Assembly (NCBI RefSeq): GCF_001613345.1
Contig: NZ_BDCE01000010.1
Coordinates: 1-64,000, forward strand
Direction of reading: 5' to 3'
Source of the DNA: Nocardia uniformis NBRC 13702
GTDB taxonomy: Bacteria; Actinomycetota; Actinomycetes; Mycobacteriales; Mycobacteriaceae
Length of the DNA: 64,000 bases
The notes under the pieces were generated by a model. It had not been told where the DNA came from. It saw nothing but the letters and a program-made list of their open reading frames with translations, and did no database searches. Shown here in pieces: positions 1-11,314 of this stretch. Position 1 is the stretch's first letter, and every line of letters begins with the position of its first letter. The position numbers and the translations under genes were made by a program.

Positions 1-15
1 CACGCCGGAATGACG
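1..15. repeat. Right end of dispersed inverted repeat (copy A)
   Basis: The first 15 bases match the outer end of the right arm of the repeat family that recurs through the window (best copy at 7596-7684). The rest of this copy lies outside the window. It sits just past the 3' end of the first minus-strand gene. Confidence 0.7.
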
Positions 16-24
16 GAGGTTCAA

Positions 25-1032
25 TCAGTTACCGTGCAACGCCTCCGCCAGTTCCGCGATCGCCGCATCACTGACCGGGTACCCCGGGAAGTAGCAGCAC
101 ATACGGGATACATGGCCGCCGAATCGATCTCGGATCTGTCCCGCGCACTCGGCGGGGGTGCCGCTGACTGCGATGGTATCCACCATGGTGTCGTCGATGA
201 GCCCGGCCATCTCCTGCCAGCGGCCCTGCTTCGAGAGCAGATTGAGCTCCGGTTGCAGATCCGCCCATCCCTCGACCTCGAGGACCGGACGGTAGGCGGG
301 GGTGGAACCGTAGAACGCCAGCAGATTCCGCACCGCCTGGCGCGCCAGCTCGATCTCCTGGTCCGAATTGCCGGTGGCGACAATGGCTTCGGCGATGATC
401 TCGAACGGGCGCTCGGATCCGGCGCGCCCCTTCGCCACCGCCGGTAATGTGCGCTCCCGAAAGTGGCGTGCACTGTTGAACGGCATGACCAGGAGTCCGT
501 CCGCCACCTGTGCGGCCATTTCGGTCATTCGTGGGCCCAATGCCCCGATCAGAACGGGCGGTGTCCCATAGGGATTCGGTCCGGGACTGAACTGCGGCGG
601 CATCAGGGTGTGCTGCCAGAACGGACCCCGATGATCGAGCCGTTCTCCGGTCTGCCAGGAGTGCAGGATCGCCTGGACCGCCAGCACCGTATCGCGCATG
701 CGCTCCACCGGCTGCGACCACGTCGACCCGTAGCGGCGTTCGATATGCGCCTTGATCTGGCTGCCCAGCCCCAGCCGGAATCGCCCACCGGACAGCAGCT
801 GTAGATCGTAGGCCGCGTGTGCGAGGTGAATCGGGCTGCGCGGGAACGCCATTGCCACATTGGTCATGAGCGCGAGATCGGGTTCGCGGCTGGCGAGTGC
901 CAGCGGGAGGAACACATCGTGTGGGCCCTCGAAGGTGAACACGCCATCCACGCCGAGCCGCCGCAGCTCCGCTGCCCGTTCACCCGCCTGGGTGGCGGAC
1001 CCGTTGAGCCACACATCTATCGGTATCCGCAC
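25..1032 (-). CDS. LLM-class F420-dependent oxidoreductase
   Basis: A 335-residue flavin/F420-type oxidoreductase of the bacterial luciferase-like (LLM) fold. The family transfers hydride between F420 or FMN and small organic substrates; the substrate here is unknown. The TIM-barrel pattern is clear: GVDGVFTFEGPHD near residue 30, SGGRFRLGLGSQI near 82, and a Gly-rich phosphate region (GTPPVLIGALGPRM) near 160. The start is GTG at 1032, with GGAG six bases upstream. It reads in the same direction as the GMC gene, 129 bases downstream of it. It probably belongs to the subfamily often annotated TIGR03617. The family call is firm; the reaction is not. Confidence 0.85.
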   Translation of the reverse strand: MRIPIDVWLNGSATQAGERAAELRRLGVDGVFTFEGPHDVFLPLALASREPDLALMTNVAMAFPRSPIHLAHAAYDLQLLSGGRFRLGLGSQIKAHIERRYGSTWSQPVERMRDTVLAVQAILHSWQTGERLDHRGPFWQHTLMPPQFSPGPNPYGTPPVLIGALGPRMTEMAAQVADGLLVMPFNSARHFRERTLPAVAKGRAGSERPFEIIAEAIVATGNSDQEIELARQAVRNLLAFYGSTPAYRPVLEVEGWADLQPELNLLSKQGRWQEMAGLIDDTMVDTIAVSGTPAECAGQIRDRFGGHVSRMCCYFPGYPVSDAAIAELAEALHGN

Positions 1033-1057
1033 CGCGATCTCCTAGCCGAGGTTCACT

Positions 1058-1084
1058 CACCCCTCCCAGGGCCCAGGAGGGGTG
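1058..1084 (-). terminator. Hairpin downstream of the GMC oxidoreductase
   Basis: CACCCCTCC pairs with GGAGGGGTG around a 9-base loop, 78-104 bases past the GMC stop on the minus strand. There is no clear T-run, so terminator function is only likely. Confidence 0.4.
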
Positions 1085-1161
1085 GATCAGGCCCTGAGAG
1101 GGGTGAGGCGATACCGCCTCCGGCAGGGAAGCACAACGTCAGCGGTATCGGGTTCTGCGAA

Positions 1162-2805
1162 CTACATATCGGCGATGATGAACTCCGCCGCCTTCTCACC
1201 GATCATGTAGCTAGGTGCATTGGTATTGCCGCCGGTAATGCTCGGCATGATGGAGGCGTCGGCGACCCGCAGGCCCTCGATACCGATCACCTTCAGCGTC
1301 GGATCCACCACCGCGCGCTCATCCACACCCATGCGGCAGGTGCCGACCGGGTGGTAGATGGAGTGAATGCGGTTGGGCAGTTCGCGACGCAGCGCGGTCT
1401 CGTCCTGTAGGGCCGGGCCGGGAGCCAGCTCTTCGGTGAGTGAACCGGCAATGCTCTTGTGCGCCATGACTTCCCGAATCATCCGAATGCCCTCGATCAG
1501 GAAGTCGGCGTCCCGGGGGTCGGTCAGGTAGCCCGGATCGATCAGCGGCGAGGCGAACGGGTCGGCCGAGGCCAGCCGCAGTTCGCCACGGCTCTTCGGG
1601 TAGATGAGGCTCGGGAAGATGGTGTATCCCGGCCGCCGGTCCACCATATGCATCTTGTCCTCGTCCTGGTTCGGGATCGGGTACGACCACGGCAGGGTGT
1701 GGATCTGCATATCCGGGTAGTCGCCCTCGGCGAACTTGGTCTTGACGAAGCCGACCGCCTCGAACACCGTGCGACCCATCCAGGAGCTACCCGGATTGCG
1801 CATCTCACGCATGATGCCGCGCGCGAAGTAGGTCGGAATGCCGCGGTGCAGGGCCTTCTTGGAGATGTAGGTCATCGGCACGAACAGGTGATCGTGCAGA
1901 TTCTGGCCGACCGGCAGATCGGCGTGCACGGTAATGCCGTGCTCACGCAGCTGCGCGGCCGGGCCGATACCCGAGAGCATGAGGATCTGCGGTGAGCCGA
2001 CGACACCGCCGGAGACGATGACCTCCTTGGCGGCGCGGATGACGCGGCGCGCGCCCTTCTTGTCCGCGACCTCGACGCCGATGGCGCGACCGTTCTCGAT
2101 GACGACCCGGGTGACGTGCGCGTGGGTCACGACGGTCAGGTTGTCATTGGGCCGGTCGGTAATGAATCCGCGAGAAGAGCTGTAGCGAATACCGTTCCGC
2201 ACGCTCTGCTGGAAGATCGAGATACCTTCCTGCGACGCGCCGTTGTAGTCCTCGATGATCGGTGCGTCCAGGGTTTCGGACGCGGCGGTCATGAATTCGT
2301 GGGAGATCGGGGTCAGCTCCTGCTGGCGGGTGACCTCGATGGGGCCGCCGGTGCCGCGCAGTTCGGACGCGCCGTCCTGCCAGTTCTCCAGGCGCTTGTA
2401 GGCGGGCAGGACATCGTCGTAGCTCCAGCCCTTATTGCCCTCGGCGGCCCAGGAGTCGTAGTTGGCCTTGTTGCCGCGCACGAAGAGCATGCCGTTGACC
2501 GAGCTGGAGCCGCCGAGCACCTTGCCGCGGGTCATCGGGATCTTGCGCTCGTTCGCATGCTTCTGCGGGGTGGAGTACTGCTTCCACACCACACGCTGCT
2601 TCAGCTGTGGAACGGTGTGGACCATGGTGATCATGCCGGGGCTGGACACCAGGCGGGTGTTGTCCTTGCGTCCGGCCTCCAGCAGGATCACGCTCGCGCC
2701 GCGCTCGGCGAGCCGGCCTGCCACCACAGCACCGGCGCTACCCGCGCCGACTACGACGTAATCGGCTTCGGTTGCGGCGTCCGCGGAGCGCGGAGAAGCG
2801 GTCAT
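1162..2805 (-). CDS. GMC family FAD oxidoreductase (choline dehydrogenase-like)
   Basis: A 547-residue glucose-methanol-choline oxidoreductase. Residues about 12-45 hold the FAD-binding GAGSAGAVVAGRLAE and LLEAGRKD motifs. The GMC signature GKVLGGSSSVNGMLFVRG lies near residue 95. The C-terminal catalytic region keeps HPVGTCRMG and the TGGNTNAPSYMIGEKAAE block. These enzymes oxidise an alcohol to an aldehyde or ketone. The ATG at 2805 is chosen over longer frames because a GAGG ribosome site precedes it and the FAD fold begins at once. It is divergent from the CYP125-type gene, and two KstR-type boxes lie between them, so a sterol or side-chain alcohol substrate is plausible. It is not recognisably ChoD cholesterol oxidase. 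Confidence 0.85.
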   Translation of the reverse strand: MTASPRSADAATEADYVVVGAGSAGAVVAGRLAERGASVILLEAGRKDNTRLVSSPGMITMVHTVPQLKQRVVWKQYSTPQKHANERKIPMTRGKVLGGSSSVNGMLFVRGNKANYDSWAAEGNKGWSYDDVLPAYKRLENWQDGASELRGTGGPIEVTRQQELTPISHEFMTAASETLDAPIIEDYNGASQEGISIFQQSVRNGIRYSSSRGFITDRPNDNLTVVTHAHVTRVVIENGRAIGVEVADKKGARRVIRAAKEVIVSGGVVGSPQILMLSGIGPAAQLREHGITVHADLPVGQNLHDHLFVPMTYISKKALHRGIPTYFARGIMREMRNPGSSWMGRTVFEAVGFVKTKFAEGDYPDMQIHTLPWSYPIPNQDEDKMHMVDRRPGYTIFPSLIYPKSRGELRLASADPFASPLIDPGYLTDPRDADFLIEGIRMIREVMAHKSIAGSLTEELAPGPALQDETALRRELPNRIHSIYHPVGTCRMGVDERAVVDPTLKVIGIEGLRVADASIMPSITGGNTNAPSYMIGEKAAEFIIADM

Positions 2806-2843
2806 GTTCGTTACCTCATCCTCGAGTGTGCCTGGAATCACTG

Positions 2844-2857
2844 TAGAACAAGTTCTA
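2844..2857. promoter_or_regulatory. KstR-type operator, GMC side
   Basis: TAGAACAAGTTCTA matches all eight fixed positions of the mycobacterial KstR motif TnnAACnnGTTnnA and has perfect 6-bp arms. It lies 39 bases upstream of the GMC start, in the divergent region shared with the CYP125-type gene. KstR is the TetR-family repressor of cholesterol catabolism; its gene is not in this window. Confidence 0.7.
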
Positions 2858-2972
2858 GTTTCGCCACACTCGGGAGGTCTTGTCCAGGTCTGGTGGTCAA
2901 CTTTCCGCGACAGTTGGGATGAGTCCGGCGAGACTGCTGACCCGGGCCCGGGGTGCATGGTTCAATCGGGTG

Positions 2973-2986
2973 TAGAACTTGTTCCA
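2973..2986. promoter_or_regulatory. KstR-type operator, CYP125 side
   Basis: TAGAACTTGTTCCA also matches all eight fixed KstR positions. It lies 37 bases upstream of the P450 GTG start, a typical repressor position. Confidence 0.65.
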
Positions 2987-3023
2987 ATTTCGAATCTTGG
3001 TGGCGACAGCCATAGGAGGAACA

Positions 3024-4256
3024 GTGACTGTTCCGTCGATTCCGGCCGGTTTCGATTTCACCGATCCCGCCCTCTGGGCGGATCGAAGTCCGGTCGCGGA
3101 GTTCGCCGCGCTCCGCCGTACCGCGCCGGTCTGGTGGAATGCGCAGACACCCGAACGGGCCGCTCCGTTTCACGACGGCGGCTACTGGGTGATCAGTCGA
3201 CTCGAAGACATCAAAGAGATTTCCCGGCATCCGGAGGTCTTCTCCTCCAATGCCAAGGGGGCGATCATTCGCATACCCGGCGACAGTACGCCTGAGCAGA
3301 TGGATCTGACCCGTAATGCGTTGCTGGTCAATATGGATCCACCGAAACACACCAAGATTCGCCGCATCGTCTCCAAGGGATTCACCCCGCGCGCCGTCGA
3401 GGGATTGCGTGCCGCGCTCACCGACCGCGCCCGGCGAATTGTGGCCGAGGCCAAGGAATCCGGTGGTGGAGACTTCGTCGAGCAGGTCGCCTGCGAACTG
3501 CCGCTACAGGCCATCGCGGAACTGCTCGGGGTGCCGCAGGACGATCGGCACAAGCTGTTCACCTGGACCAATGAAACGCTGAACTACGACGATCCGGAGT
3601 ACGGCGGCGACTCCAATGCCGCATCCGCCGAGATCCTGGGTTATGCCTGGAATATGGCCGAGCAGCGGCGAGCCTGTCCGGTCGACGATATTGTCAGCGA
3701 GCTGGTCAATGCCGACGTGGACGGTGAGGCGCTGGGTTCGGACGAGTTCGGATTCTTCGTCATCCTGCTAGCGGTGGCGGGCAATGAGACCACCCGCAAT
3801 GCCATTACCCACGGTATGAAGGCCTTCGTCGACAATCCGGAGCAGTGGCAGCTGTACCGCGAACAGCGACCGCGCACCGCGCCCGATGAGATCGTGCGCT
3901 GGGCGACGCCGGTGACGGCCTTCCAGCGCACCGCCACGCGCGATACCGAACTCGGTGGGCAGCGGATTCTCGAGGGTCAGCGGGTCGGACTGTTCTACAG
4001 TTCCGCCAACTTCGACGAGGAAGCCTTCGACGATCCGTTCCGGTTCGACGTGCTGCGCGACCCCAATCCGCATGTCGGATTCGGTGGTACCGGCACGCAT
4101 TTCTGTGTCGGTGCGAATCTGGCCCGGCTGGAAATCGACCTCATGTTCAATGCCATTGCCGATGCGATGCCCGATCTCAGCGAGGTGGCCCCGCCGACCC
4201 GGCTGCGGTCCGGCTGGATCAATGGGATCAAACACTGGCCGGTCCGCTACGGGTAA
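3024..4256 (+). CDS. cyp125: Cytochrome P450, CYP125 family (steroid C26/C27 monooxygenase)
   Basis: A 410-residue soluble P450. It has the I-helix motif AGNETTRNA, the ExxR helix (DEIVRWATPVTAFQR region) and the heme loop GFGGTGTHFCVGANLAR with ligand Cys361. Stretches such as FDFTDPALW, EISRHPEVFSS, FVEQVACELPLQAIAELLG and the C-terminal RLRSGWINGIKHW match my memory of M. tuberculosis CYP125A1, which oxidises the terminal side-chain methyl of cholesterol and cholestenone to start side-chain breakdown. GTG at 3024 is chosen because AGGAGGA sits four bases before it; the frame also opens 15 codons earlier. The upstream KstR-type box supports sterol-linked expression. No ferredoxin is adjacent; one is encoded at 21612. 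Confidence 0.88.
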   Translation: MTVPSIPAGFDFTDPALWADRSPVAEFAALRRTAPVWWNAQTPERAAPFHDGGYWVISRLEDIKEISRHPEVFSSNAKGAIIRIPGDSTPEQMDLTRNALLVNMDPPKHTKIRRIVSKGFTPRAVEGLRAALTDRARRIVAEAKESGGGDFVEQVACELPLQAIAELLGVPQDDRHKLFTWTNETLNYDDPEYGGDSNAASAEILGYAWNMAEQRRACPVDDIVSELVNADVDGEALGSDEFGFFVILLAVAGNETTRNAITHGMKAFVDNPEQWQLYREQRPRTAPDEIVRWATPVTAFQRTATRDTELGGQRILEGQRVGLFYSSANFDEEAFDDPFRFDVLRDPNPHVGFGGTGTHFCVGANLARLEIDLMFNAIADAMPDLSEVAPPTRLRSGWINGIKHWPVRYG

Positions 4257-4277
4257 CTCGATCTACCATCGGTAATC

Positions 4278-4766
4278 ATGACCGAGATTCGCGAGATTCC
4301 CCTCCAGACGCTGTCCGCCGAACCCACCACCTTGGCCGACCTGGCCGGGGACAAGGTGGTGCTGCTGGTGAATGTCGCCTCCAAGTGTGGCCTCACCCCG
4401 CAGTACGCGGGCCTGGTGGAACTGCAGCAGACCTACGGGCAGCGCGGTTTCACCGTGGTCGGCGCGCCGTGTAACCAGTTCATGGGGCAGGAGCCCGGTA
4501 CCGCCGAGGAGATCGCGAGCTTCTGCGCGATGAACTACGGCGTGGACTTCCCGCTGCTCGAGAAGATCGAGGTGAATGGGGACGGACGGCACCCGCTGTA
4601 CGCGGAATTGACCGACGTCGCCGATGCCGAAGGCGCCGCCGGGGATATCCAGTGGAACTTCGAGAAGTTCCTGATCGGCCGTGACGGCAAGGTGCTGGGG
4701 CGTTTCCGTCCCCGCACCGCGCCGGGCGATGCGACCGTGACAGGGGCCATCGAAGCCGCGCTCTAG
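4278..4766 (+). CDS. Glutathione peroxidase-like thiol peroxidase
   Basis: A 162-residue GPx-family peroxidase of normal bacterial length. The peroxidatic residue is Cys37 (VASKCGLTPQ), encoded by TGT, so it is a Cys enzyme and not a selenoprotein. Gln71 in NQFMGQEPG and the Trp-Asn of IQWNFEKFL complete the usual catalytic tetrad. Actinobacteria lack glutathione, and such enzymes generally use thioredoxin to reduce hydroperoxides. It starts 21 bases after the CYP125-type gene and may be co-transcribed, which would suit defence against P450-derived peroxides. It ends 14 bases from the convergent cyp51 stop. Confidence 0.9.
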   Translation: MTEIREIPLQTLSAEPTTLADLAGDKVVLLVNVASKCGLTPQYAGLVELQQTYGQRGFTVVGAPCNQFMGQEPGTAEEIASFCAMNYGVDFPLLEKIEVNGDGRHPLYAELTDVADAEGAAGDIQWNFEKFLIGRDGKVLGRFRPRTAPGDATVTGAIEAAL

Positions 4767-4780
4767 TCACCGCACCGCCG

Positions 4781-7562
<2,782 letters not shown>

Positions 7563-7595
7563 TCGCCTGGTCAAAGTTCTGCGCGTAACGCCTCT

Positions 7596-7684
7596 CGTCA
7601 TTCCGGCATGCTTTTGGCCGGAATCCACGCTCGAACAGGACACCGCGCAGTGTGGATCCCGGCCAAAAGCATGCCGGGATGACG
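7596..7684. repeat. Dispersed inverted repeat, best copy (B)
   Basis: Two 33-bp arms (7596-7628 and 7652-7684) are inverted copies with two mismatches, around a 23-base centre. Each arm is itself a small hairpin (ATTCCGGC and GCCGGAAT). It lies between two plus-strand genes. The form resembles paired REP elements or a small non-autonomous mobile element. Confidence 0.85.
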
Positions 7685-7780
7685 GGGCGGTTCGATCACG
7701 AAACATGCGGTATTTTCGGCTACCCCTTGGCTCGGCCTGGCCCACGTGAAGGCGTCGGTGCGCGTGCGTAGTCTCGAGAC

Positions 7781-8512
7781 GTGGAGATTCATCCGCCCAC
7801 GACCGCGTACAGCGAGCGCCCCTCGACGGTGATCGCGGGGGCGGTGGTGTGGACGCGGACGGTGCTGTCCGCCAATGAACTGCCGGTGCTGCCCGACGGG
7901 TGTATGGATCTGCTGTGGATGGACGGCCGCTTGCGGGTGGCCGGGCCGGACAGCCGCGCCGCGAGTGGTCCGTCGCGGATCGGTACGCGGGTCCACGGCA
8001 TGCGCTTCTTTCCGGGTACCGCCCCCGCGTTGCTCGGTGTCCCCGGCCGCGAATTGCGGGATACCAGGGTCGAACTCGACGAGCTGTGGCCCGCGGCGCT
8101 GGCGCGCCGGTCCGTCGACACCGTCGCGGCGGCCGCGGACCCCCTGATCGGTTTGGAAGCAGTGGCATTCGAGCGAGCCGCGGCCACCGAGCCCCCCGAT
8201 CCGGTACTGCCGTGGATCGTGACTCGGCTGGGAGCGGGGGATTCGGTGGCGGAGATCGCGGATGCGGCCGGGTTCAGCGAGCGGCAGCTGCGTCGAATGT
8301 CATTGTCGGCCTTCGGTTATGGCCCGAAGACCCTCGGGCGAATTCTGCGTTTGCAACGGGCCCTGGCGCTGATCCGGGCGGGCAAATCGTTCGCGGAAAC
8401 GGCGGCCCACGCCGGATACGCCGATCAGCCGCATCTCGCGCGCGATGTGCGCGAGTTCGCCGGAATGCCGCTGCGCCAGCTGCTTTCGGTTCAGGAGTGC
8501 AACGCCGCGTAG
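7781..8512 (+). CDS. AraC family transcriptional regulator
   Basis: A 243-residue regulator with a DUF6597-like N-terminal half (VLPDGCMDLLWMDGRLRVAG near residue 40) and a C-terminal AraC domain. The first helix-turn-helix is SVAEIADAAGFSERQLRRM, around residue 155, and the second half contains FAETAAHAGYADQPHLARDV. The start is GTG at 7781 with little ribosome site. It converges on and overlaps by 22 bases the VOC protein gene. No operator or target is evident. Confidence 0.85.
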   Translation: MEIHPPTTAYSERPSTVIAGAVVWTRTVLSANELPVLPDGCMDLLWMDGRLRVAGPDSRAASGPSRIGTRVHGMRFFPGTAPALLGVPGRELRDTRVELDELWPAALARRSVDTVAAAADPLIGLEAVAFERAAATEPPDPVLPWIVTRLGAGDSVAEIADAAGFSERQLRRMSLSAFGYGPKTLGRILRLQRALALIRAGKSFAETAAHAGYADQPHLARDVREFAGMPLRQLLSVQECNAA

Positions 8513-8883
8513 AGGCTGGTCCCATTGCCGTCGGGGTCGTTCACCACCGCGTACCGCTGCCCCCACTCGGCATCGAAGGGCTTCAATTCCCCGTGCCGGC
8601 CGGCCGCCACCAGCTCTTCGTACACGGCGTCCACTTCGGCGGGGGAGTCGCACCGGAAAGCCAGCCCGATCCGCCCGTCGCTTCCGGGTCGTTGCCAATT
8701 CGACTGGAACGAGGCCATGACCTCTTCGGTATCGAGGGCCAGCCGGAATCCACCCGGCAGTTCGGCTTCCACATGCCCCGCACCGGCCACCGGGCCGAAT
8801 TCGAGGCCCAGGCGACGGTAGAAGGCGAGGGAGGCTTCCAGGTCGGAGACAATCAGTCCGATTACATCGAGTCGAGGTGCCAT
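8491..8883 (-). CDS. VOC/glyoxalase-like family protein
   Basis: A 130-residue single-domain vicinal oxygen chelate protein. Its two beta-alpha-beta-beta-beta halves are visible: DVIGLIVSDLEASLAFYRRLG at the N-terminus and RYAVVNDPDGNGTSLYAAL at the C-terminus. Such proteins include glyoxalases, dioxygenases and drug-binding resistance proteins, and metal ligands cannot be assigned with confidence. Its 3' end overlaps the end of the convergent AraC gene. The function is unknown. Confidence 0.8.
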   Translation of the reverse strand: MAPRLDVIGLIVSDLEASLAFYRRLGLEFGPVAGAGHVEAELPGGFRLALDTEEVMASFQSNWQRPGSDGRIGLAFRCDSPAEVDAVYEELVAAGRHGELKPFDAEWGQRYAVVNDPDGNGTSLYAALHS

Positions 8884-8949
8884 ACCTCGAAACTAGCTGG
8901 ACCGGGCGCGCCGGTCTTGAAGAAATCGGACAGGCGCCGGGTGTGATCC

Positions 8950-9705
8950 CTAGGGCTGCCAGGTGATCTTGCCGCCCTGGAAGTCCTGGGCCTTACCGCC
9001 CTCGTAGTCGTACTCGTCGCCCTTGGGGAGGCCGTAGCGGCCGGTTTCGCCGCCCGCCGCGACCCACTGGTCGCGGATCGCGCCCCAGATCACATTCGAG
9101 CCGGTGCTCTTCGACCAGTAGATGGCGCCACCCTCGAAGAGGTTGAAGCGGCCGTCGCCCTGACTGGTTGAGCCCTCGTCGGTAATGGGGAAGCCGAGCG
9201 GGCTGTTCTCCCAGCCGACCGGGGCCCACTTATCGCGAATAACGCCGCCGATCTGGTGGGCGGCGGTGCCGACCGACCAGTAGATGGAGCCGTGCTGGAA
9301 GTGACTGTAGCGGCCGGGCTTGCCCGGGGTGGAGCTCTCACCGGTGACCGGGTAGCCGAGTCCACCGTTCTCCGCGCCCAGGGCCCGCCACTTGTCGCGA
9401 ATGAATCCGGTGACCGGGTGTGCGCCGTCCACCGCATTCCAGTAGATCGACGCATTGCGCTCGAACTCCTGGAACCTGCCGCCCTTCGCCGCATCCAGTT
9501 CGGGACCGGTCGGATCGCCGAACACCCCGGGTCCACCCGCGGCGTCGTATTCGACCTCGATGGCCCCGCCGACCTCGAACGCCCCGATCGGACGGGCGGC
9601 AGCGGGATTCATACCGGTGCCGACCAGGACTCCCGCCGCCGCGACAGCCAGCGCGACCGCGCCCCGGCGACGCAGGGACGAATTGTTCTTGCGAAGCGGA
9701 CTCAA
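8950..9705 (-). CDS. Secreted LGFP-repeat protein
   Basis: A 251-residue exported protein. A signal segment (RRRGAVALAVAAAGVLVG, ending near a PAAARP cleavage region) is followed by four LGFP-type repeats of about 53 residues. Three of them carry the pattern IRDKWxxxGxENxxLGxPxxxE. LGFP repeats are known from mycolic-acid actinobacteria and are thought to help attach proteins to the cell wall. TTG at 9705 is chosen because GAGG lies eight bases upstream and the signal begins soon after; the frame stays open for 61 further codons without a signal-like sequence. There is no catalytic domain. It is a single gene with a hairpin-free 234-base leader region. Confidence 0.82.
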   Translation of the reverse strand: MSPLRKNNSSLRRRGAVALAVAAAGVLVGTGMNPAAARPIGAFEVGGAIEVEYDAAGGPGVFGDPTGPELDAAKGGRFQEFERNASIYWNAVDGAHPVTGFIRDKWRALGAENGGLGYPVTGESSTPGKPGRYSHFQHGSIYWSVGTAAHQIGGVIRDKWAPVGWENSPLGFPITDEGSTSQGDGRFNLFEGGAIYWSKSTGSNVIWGAIRDQWVAAGGETGRYGLPKGDEYDYEGGKAQDFQGGKITWQP

Positions 9706-9939
9706 CGGCTTACCTCGGATTCCGGTTGGACACGTACCGCCGCCATCCTCCAAGGCGGGAGCCGGGTCGGCAAGATGGAAACTCGGCCGCCACGACCACA
9801 AGCGCCGAATGTCCCGCGCCGCCAGTCCCGACCGCAAACTATGATCTCGGTCACTATGGTCCGGTGTCCCGGCAATCCAGTGCGGCATCGGTCGAATCTC
9901 ATTGCTGAGGTTGGCATCGCGATGCCGCCTGTCGGCCTA

Positions 9940-10015
9940 CGTCATTCCGGCACGCTTTTGGCCGGAATCCACACCGCTGAGGAGAGGATCCCGGCCACAG
10001 CGTGCCGGGATCACG
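9940..10015. repeat. Dispersed inverted repeat (copy C)
   Basis: The left arm (9940-9972) is near-identical to that of copy B. The right arm is shortened and diverged, ending at 10015. The centre is about 13 bases. Confidence 0.75.
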
Positions 10016-10194
10016 GGGCTGTGCCGACAACGCGCCTCCATGTTCAGTACTGCCCATGGCCGAGCGCGTGACGGCGAGCTGGCCGGCGAACCGCCACGAA
10101 TGTTGTTGTGCAGCGAAGCGATGCTATGGCTGCGAGACCCGGCGAATCGCCGCGCACATTGGCTGTGCGGCCAGGCGAAGTGCCACGTGCTTAT

Positions 10195-10230
10195 GGGGTT
10201 CGGGGGCGAAGCCCCTGAGAGTTCCCGAGA
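10195..10230. repeat. GC-rich hairpin element (second repeat family)
   Basis: GGGGCGAAGCCCCTGAGAG is followed by a second GAGAG. The same core with small changes occurs at 54851-54880. Both copies lie just past the stop of a minus-strand gene, so they may act as transcription stops. Confidence 0.5.
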
Positions 10231-10240
10231 GTGGGGTCTT

Positions 10241-11314
10241 TCAGGGGCGGGTGTCCACGCAGTCGCAGGTGAGGTGACCGGTGACCGTGGGTGCGGGGAG
10301 CAGGTCGCGGAAGATGCCGTTGGCCGCGGTGGTGCGCGACAGGGCGTCGGCGGCCAGGATCATGGCGGCTCCGGTCCAGGTGGTGCGTTCTTCGGGCCAG
10401 CGTTTGCCGTCGGCGAAGACCAGGCCGGTCCAGTAGGAGCCATCGGTTTCGCGCAGGTGCTGCATATTGGCGAACAGCCTCATGGCGCGGTCACGGTCGC
10501 CCAGGGCGTCGAGGGCCAGGACGAGTTCGCAGGTTTCCGCGCCGGTGACCCAGGGCTGGTCGGAAACGCAGCGGATGCCGAGGTCGTCGACCACGAAATC
10601 ATCCCAGCGGGAATGGATTCTGCCGTGGCCCGCGCGGTCGCGCACCGCTCCGCCGAGGATGGGGTAGTACCAGTCCATGGAGTAGCGGTTCTTGTCCAGA
10701 AACGCTTCCGGATGTTCGCGCAGGGCATGGCCCAGGCGCAGCGCCGCGACCTCCCATTCGGGCTGGGGATCACCCACATGATCGGCGAGCACCAGCGCGC
10801 AGCGCAGGCTGTGGAAGATGCTGGAACAGCCGGTGAGCAGGGCCGCACCCGAGCTACCGGTGGGTCCCAGAGACCAGTGGATTTCGCCGTAGCGACCCTG
10901 TTGCAGGGCGAGTACGAAATCGATGGCGCGACGCACCGTCGGCCACATATCGATGGCGAACGCGGAATCGTCTGTGCTGGTGAGGAAATGCAGCACACCG
11001 GTGGCGATGTAGGCGCAGAAATTGGTGTCCGCGTCGGCGTTCTCCACTTCGCCCCGGCGAAACTGCATGGGCCAGGAGCCATCCGGGCGCTGGGTGGCGG
11101 CCGACCAGGCGTAGGCGGCCCGGGCCTGGTCGCGGAGCCCGGCGACGGTGAGCGCCATGGCGTTTTCGATATGGTCCCAGGGGTCGGTGTGTCCGCCGGT
11201 GAACCAGGGGAGGGCACCGTCGGATTCCTGGGTGGCGGCAATGGATTCGGCGGTGCGCAGGCAGTCCGCACCGGTGAGCACCCCGGCGACCGCCGGTAGG
11301 TCAGTTACCGCCAA
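10241..11314 (-). CDS. Prenyltransferase/terpene-cyclase-like alpha-toroid protein
   Basis: A 357-residue protein with repeated (alpha/alpha) toroid features: SDGALPWFTGGHTDPWDHIE, RPDGSWPMQF, a tract of WDD near residue 230, and TDGSYWTGL near residue 300. These match the prenyltransferase/squalene-oxidase repeat fold. No DxDD cyclase or zinc-site motif is evident, so a catalytic role is uncertain. The start is TTG at 11314, overlapping the methyltransferase stop by 14 bases; GTG at 11281 is an alternative. It is the last gene of a tight three-gene operon with a glycosyltransferase and a methyltransferase. Confidence 0.7.
   Translation of the reverse strand: MAVTDLPAVAGVLTGADCLRTAESIAATQESDGALPWFTGGHTDPWDHIENAMALTVAGLRDQARAAYAWSAATQRPDGSWPMQFRRGEVENADADTNFCAYIATGVLHFLTSTDDSAFAIDMWPTVRRAIDFVLALQQGRYGEIHWSLGPTGSSGAALLTGCSSIFHSLRCALVLADHVGDPQPEWEVAALRLGHALREHPEAFLDKNRYSMDWYYPILGGAVRDRAGHGRIHSRWDDFVVDDLGIRCVSDQPWVTGAETCELVLALDALGDRDRAMRLFANMQHLRETDGSYWTGLVFADGKRWPEERTTWTGAAMILAADALSRTTAANGIFRDLLPAPTVTGHLTCDCVDTRP

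Larger units (their letters stand above)
9706..10240. other. Intergenic stretch with repeats, no gene seen
   Basis: About 535 bases without a convincing gene. It holds the LGFP gene's upstream region, dispersed repeat copy C, three short GGCGAAnnGCC hairpins (10085, 10141, 10174) and a GC-rich hairpin near the prenyltransferase-like gene's end. A long plus-strand open frame through here is the antisense of that gene. Confidence 0.6.

Noticed and set aside
1162..2805. GMC gene as cholesterol oxidase (ChoD)
   Set aside because: The motifs and length fit choline-dehydrogenase-like GMC proteins better; only the KstR-type box suggests a sterol link.
4278..4766. Glutathione peroxidase as a possible selenoprotein
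   Set aside because: The active-site codon is TGT (Cys37) and no in-frame TGA or SECIS-like hairpin is seen.
10085..10184. Three GGCGAAnnGCC hairpins as a regulatory RNA
   Set aside because: Stems are only four to five base pairs, spacing is irregular (56 and 33 bases), and no promoter or conserved fold is visible.
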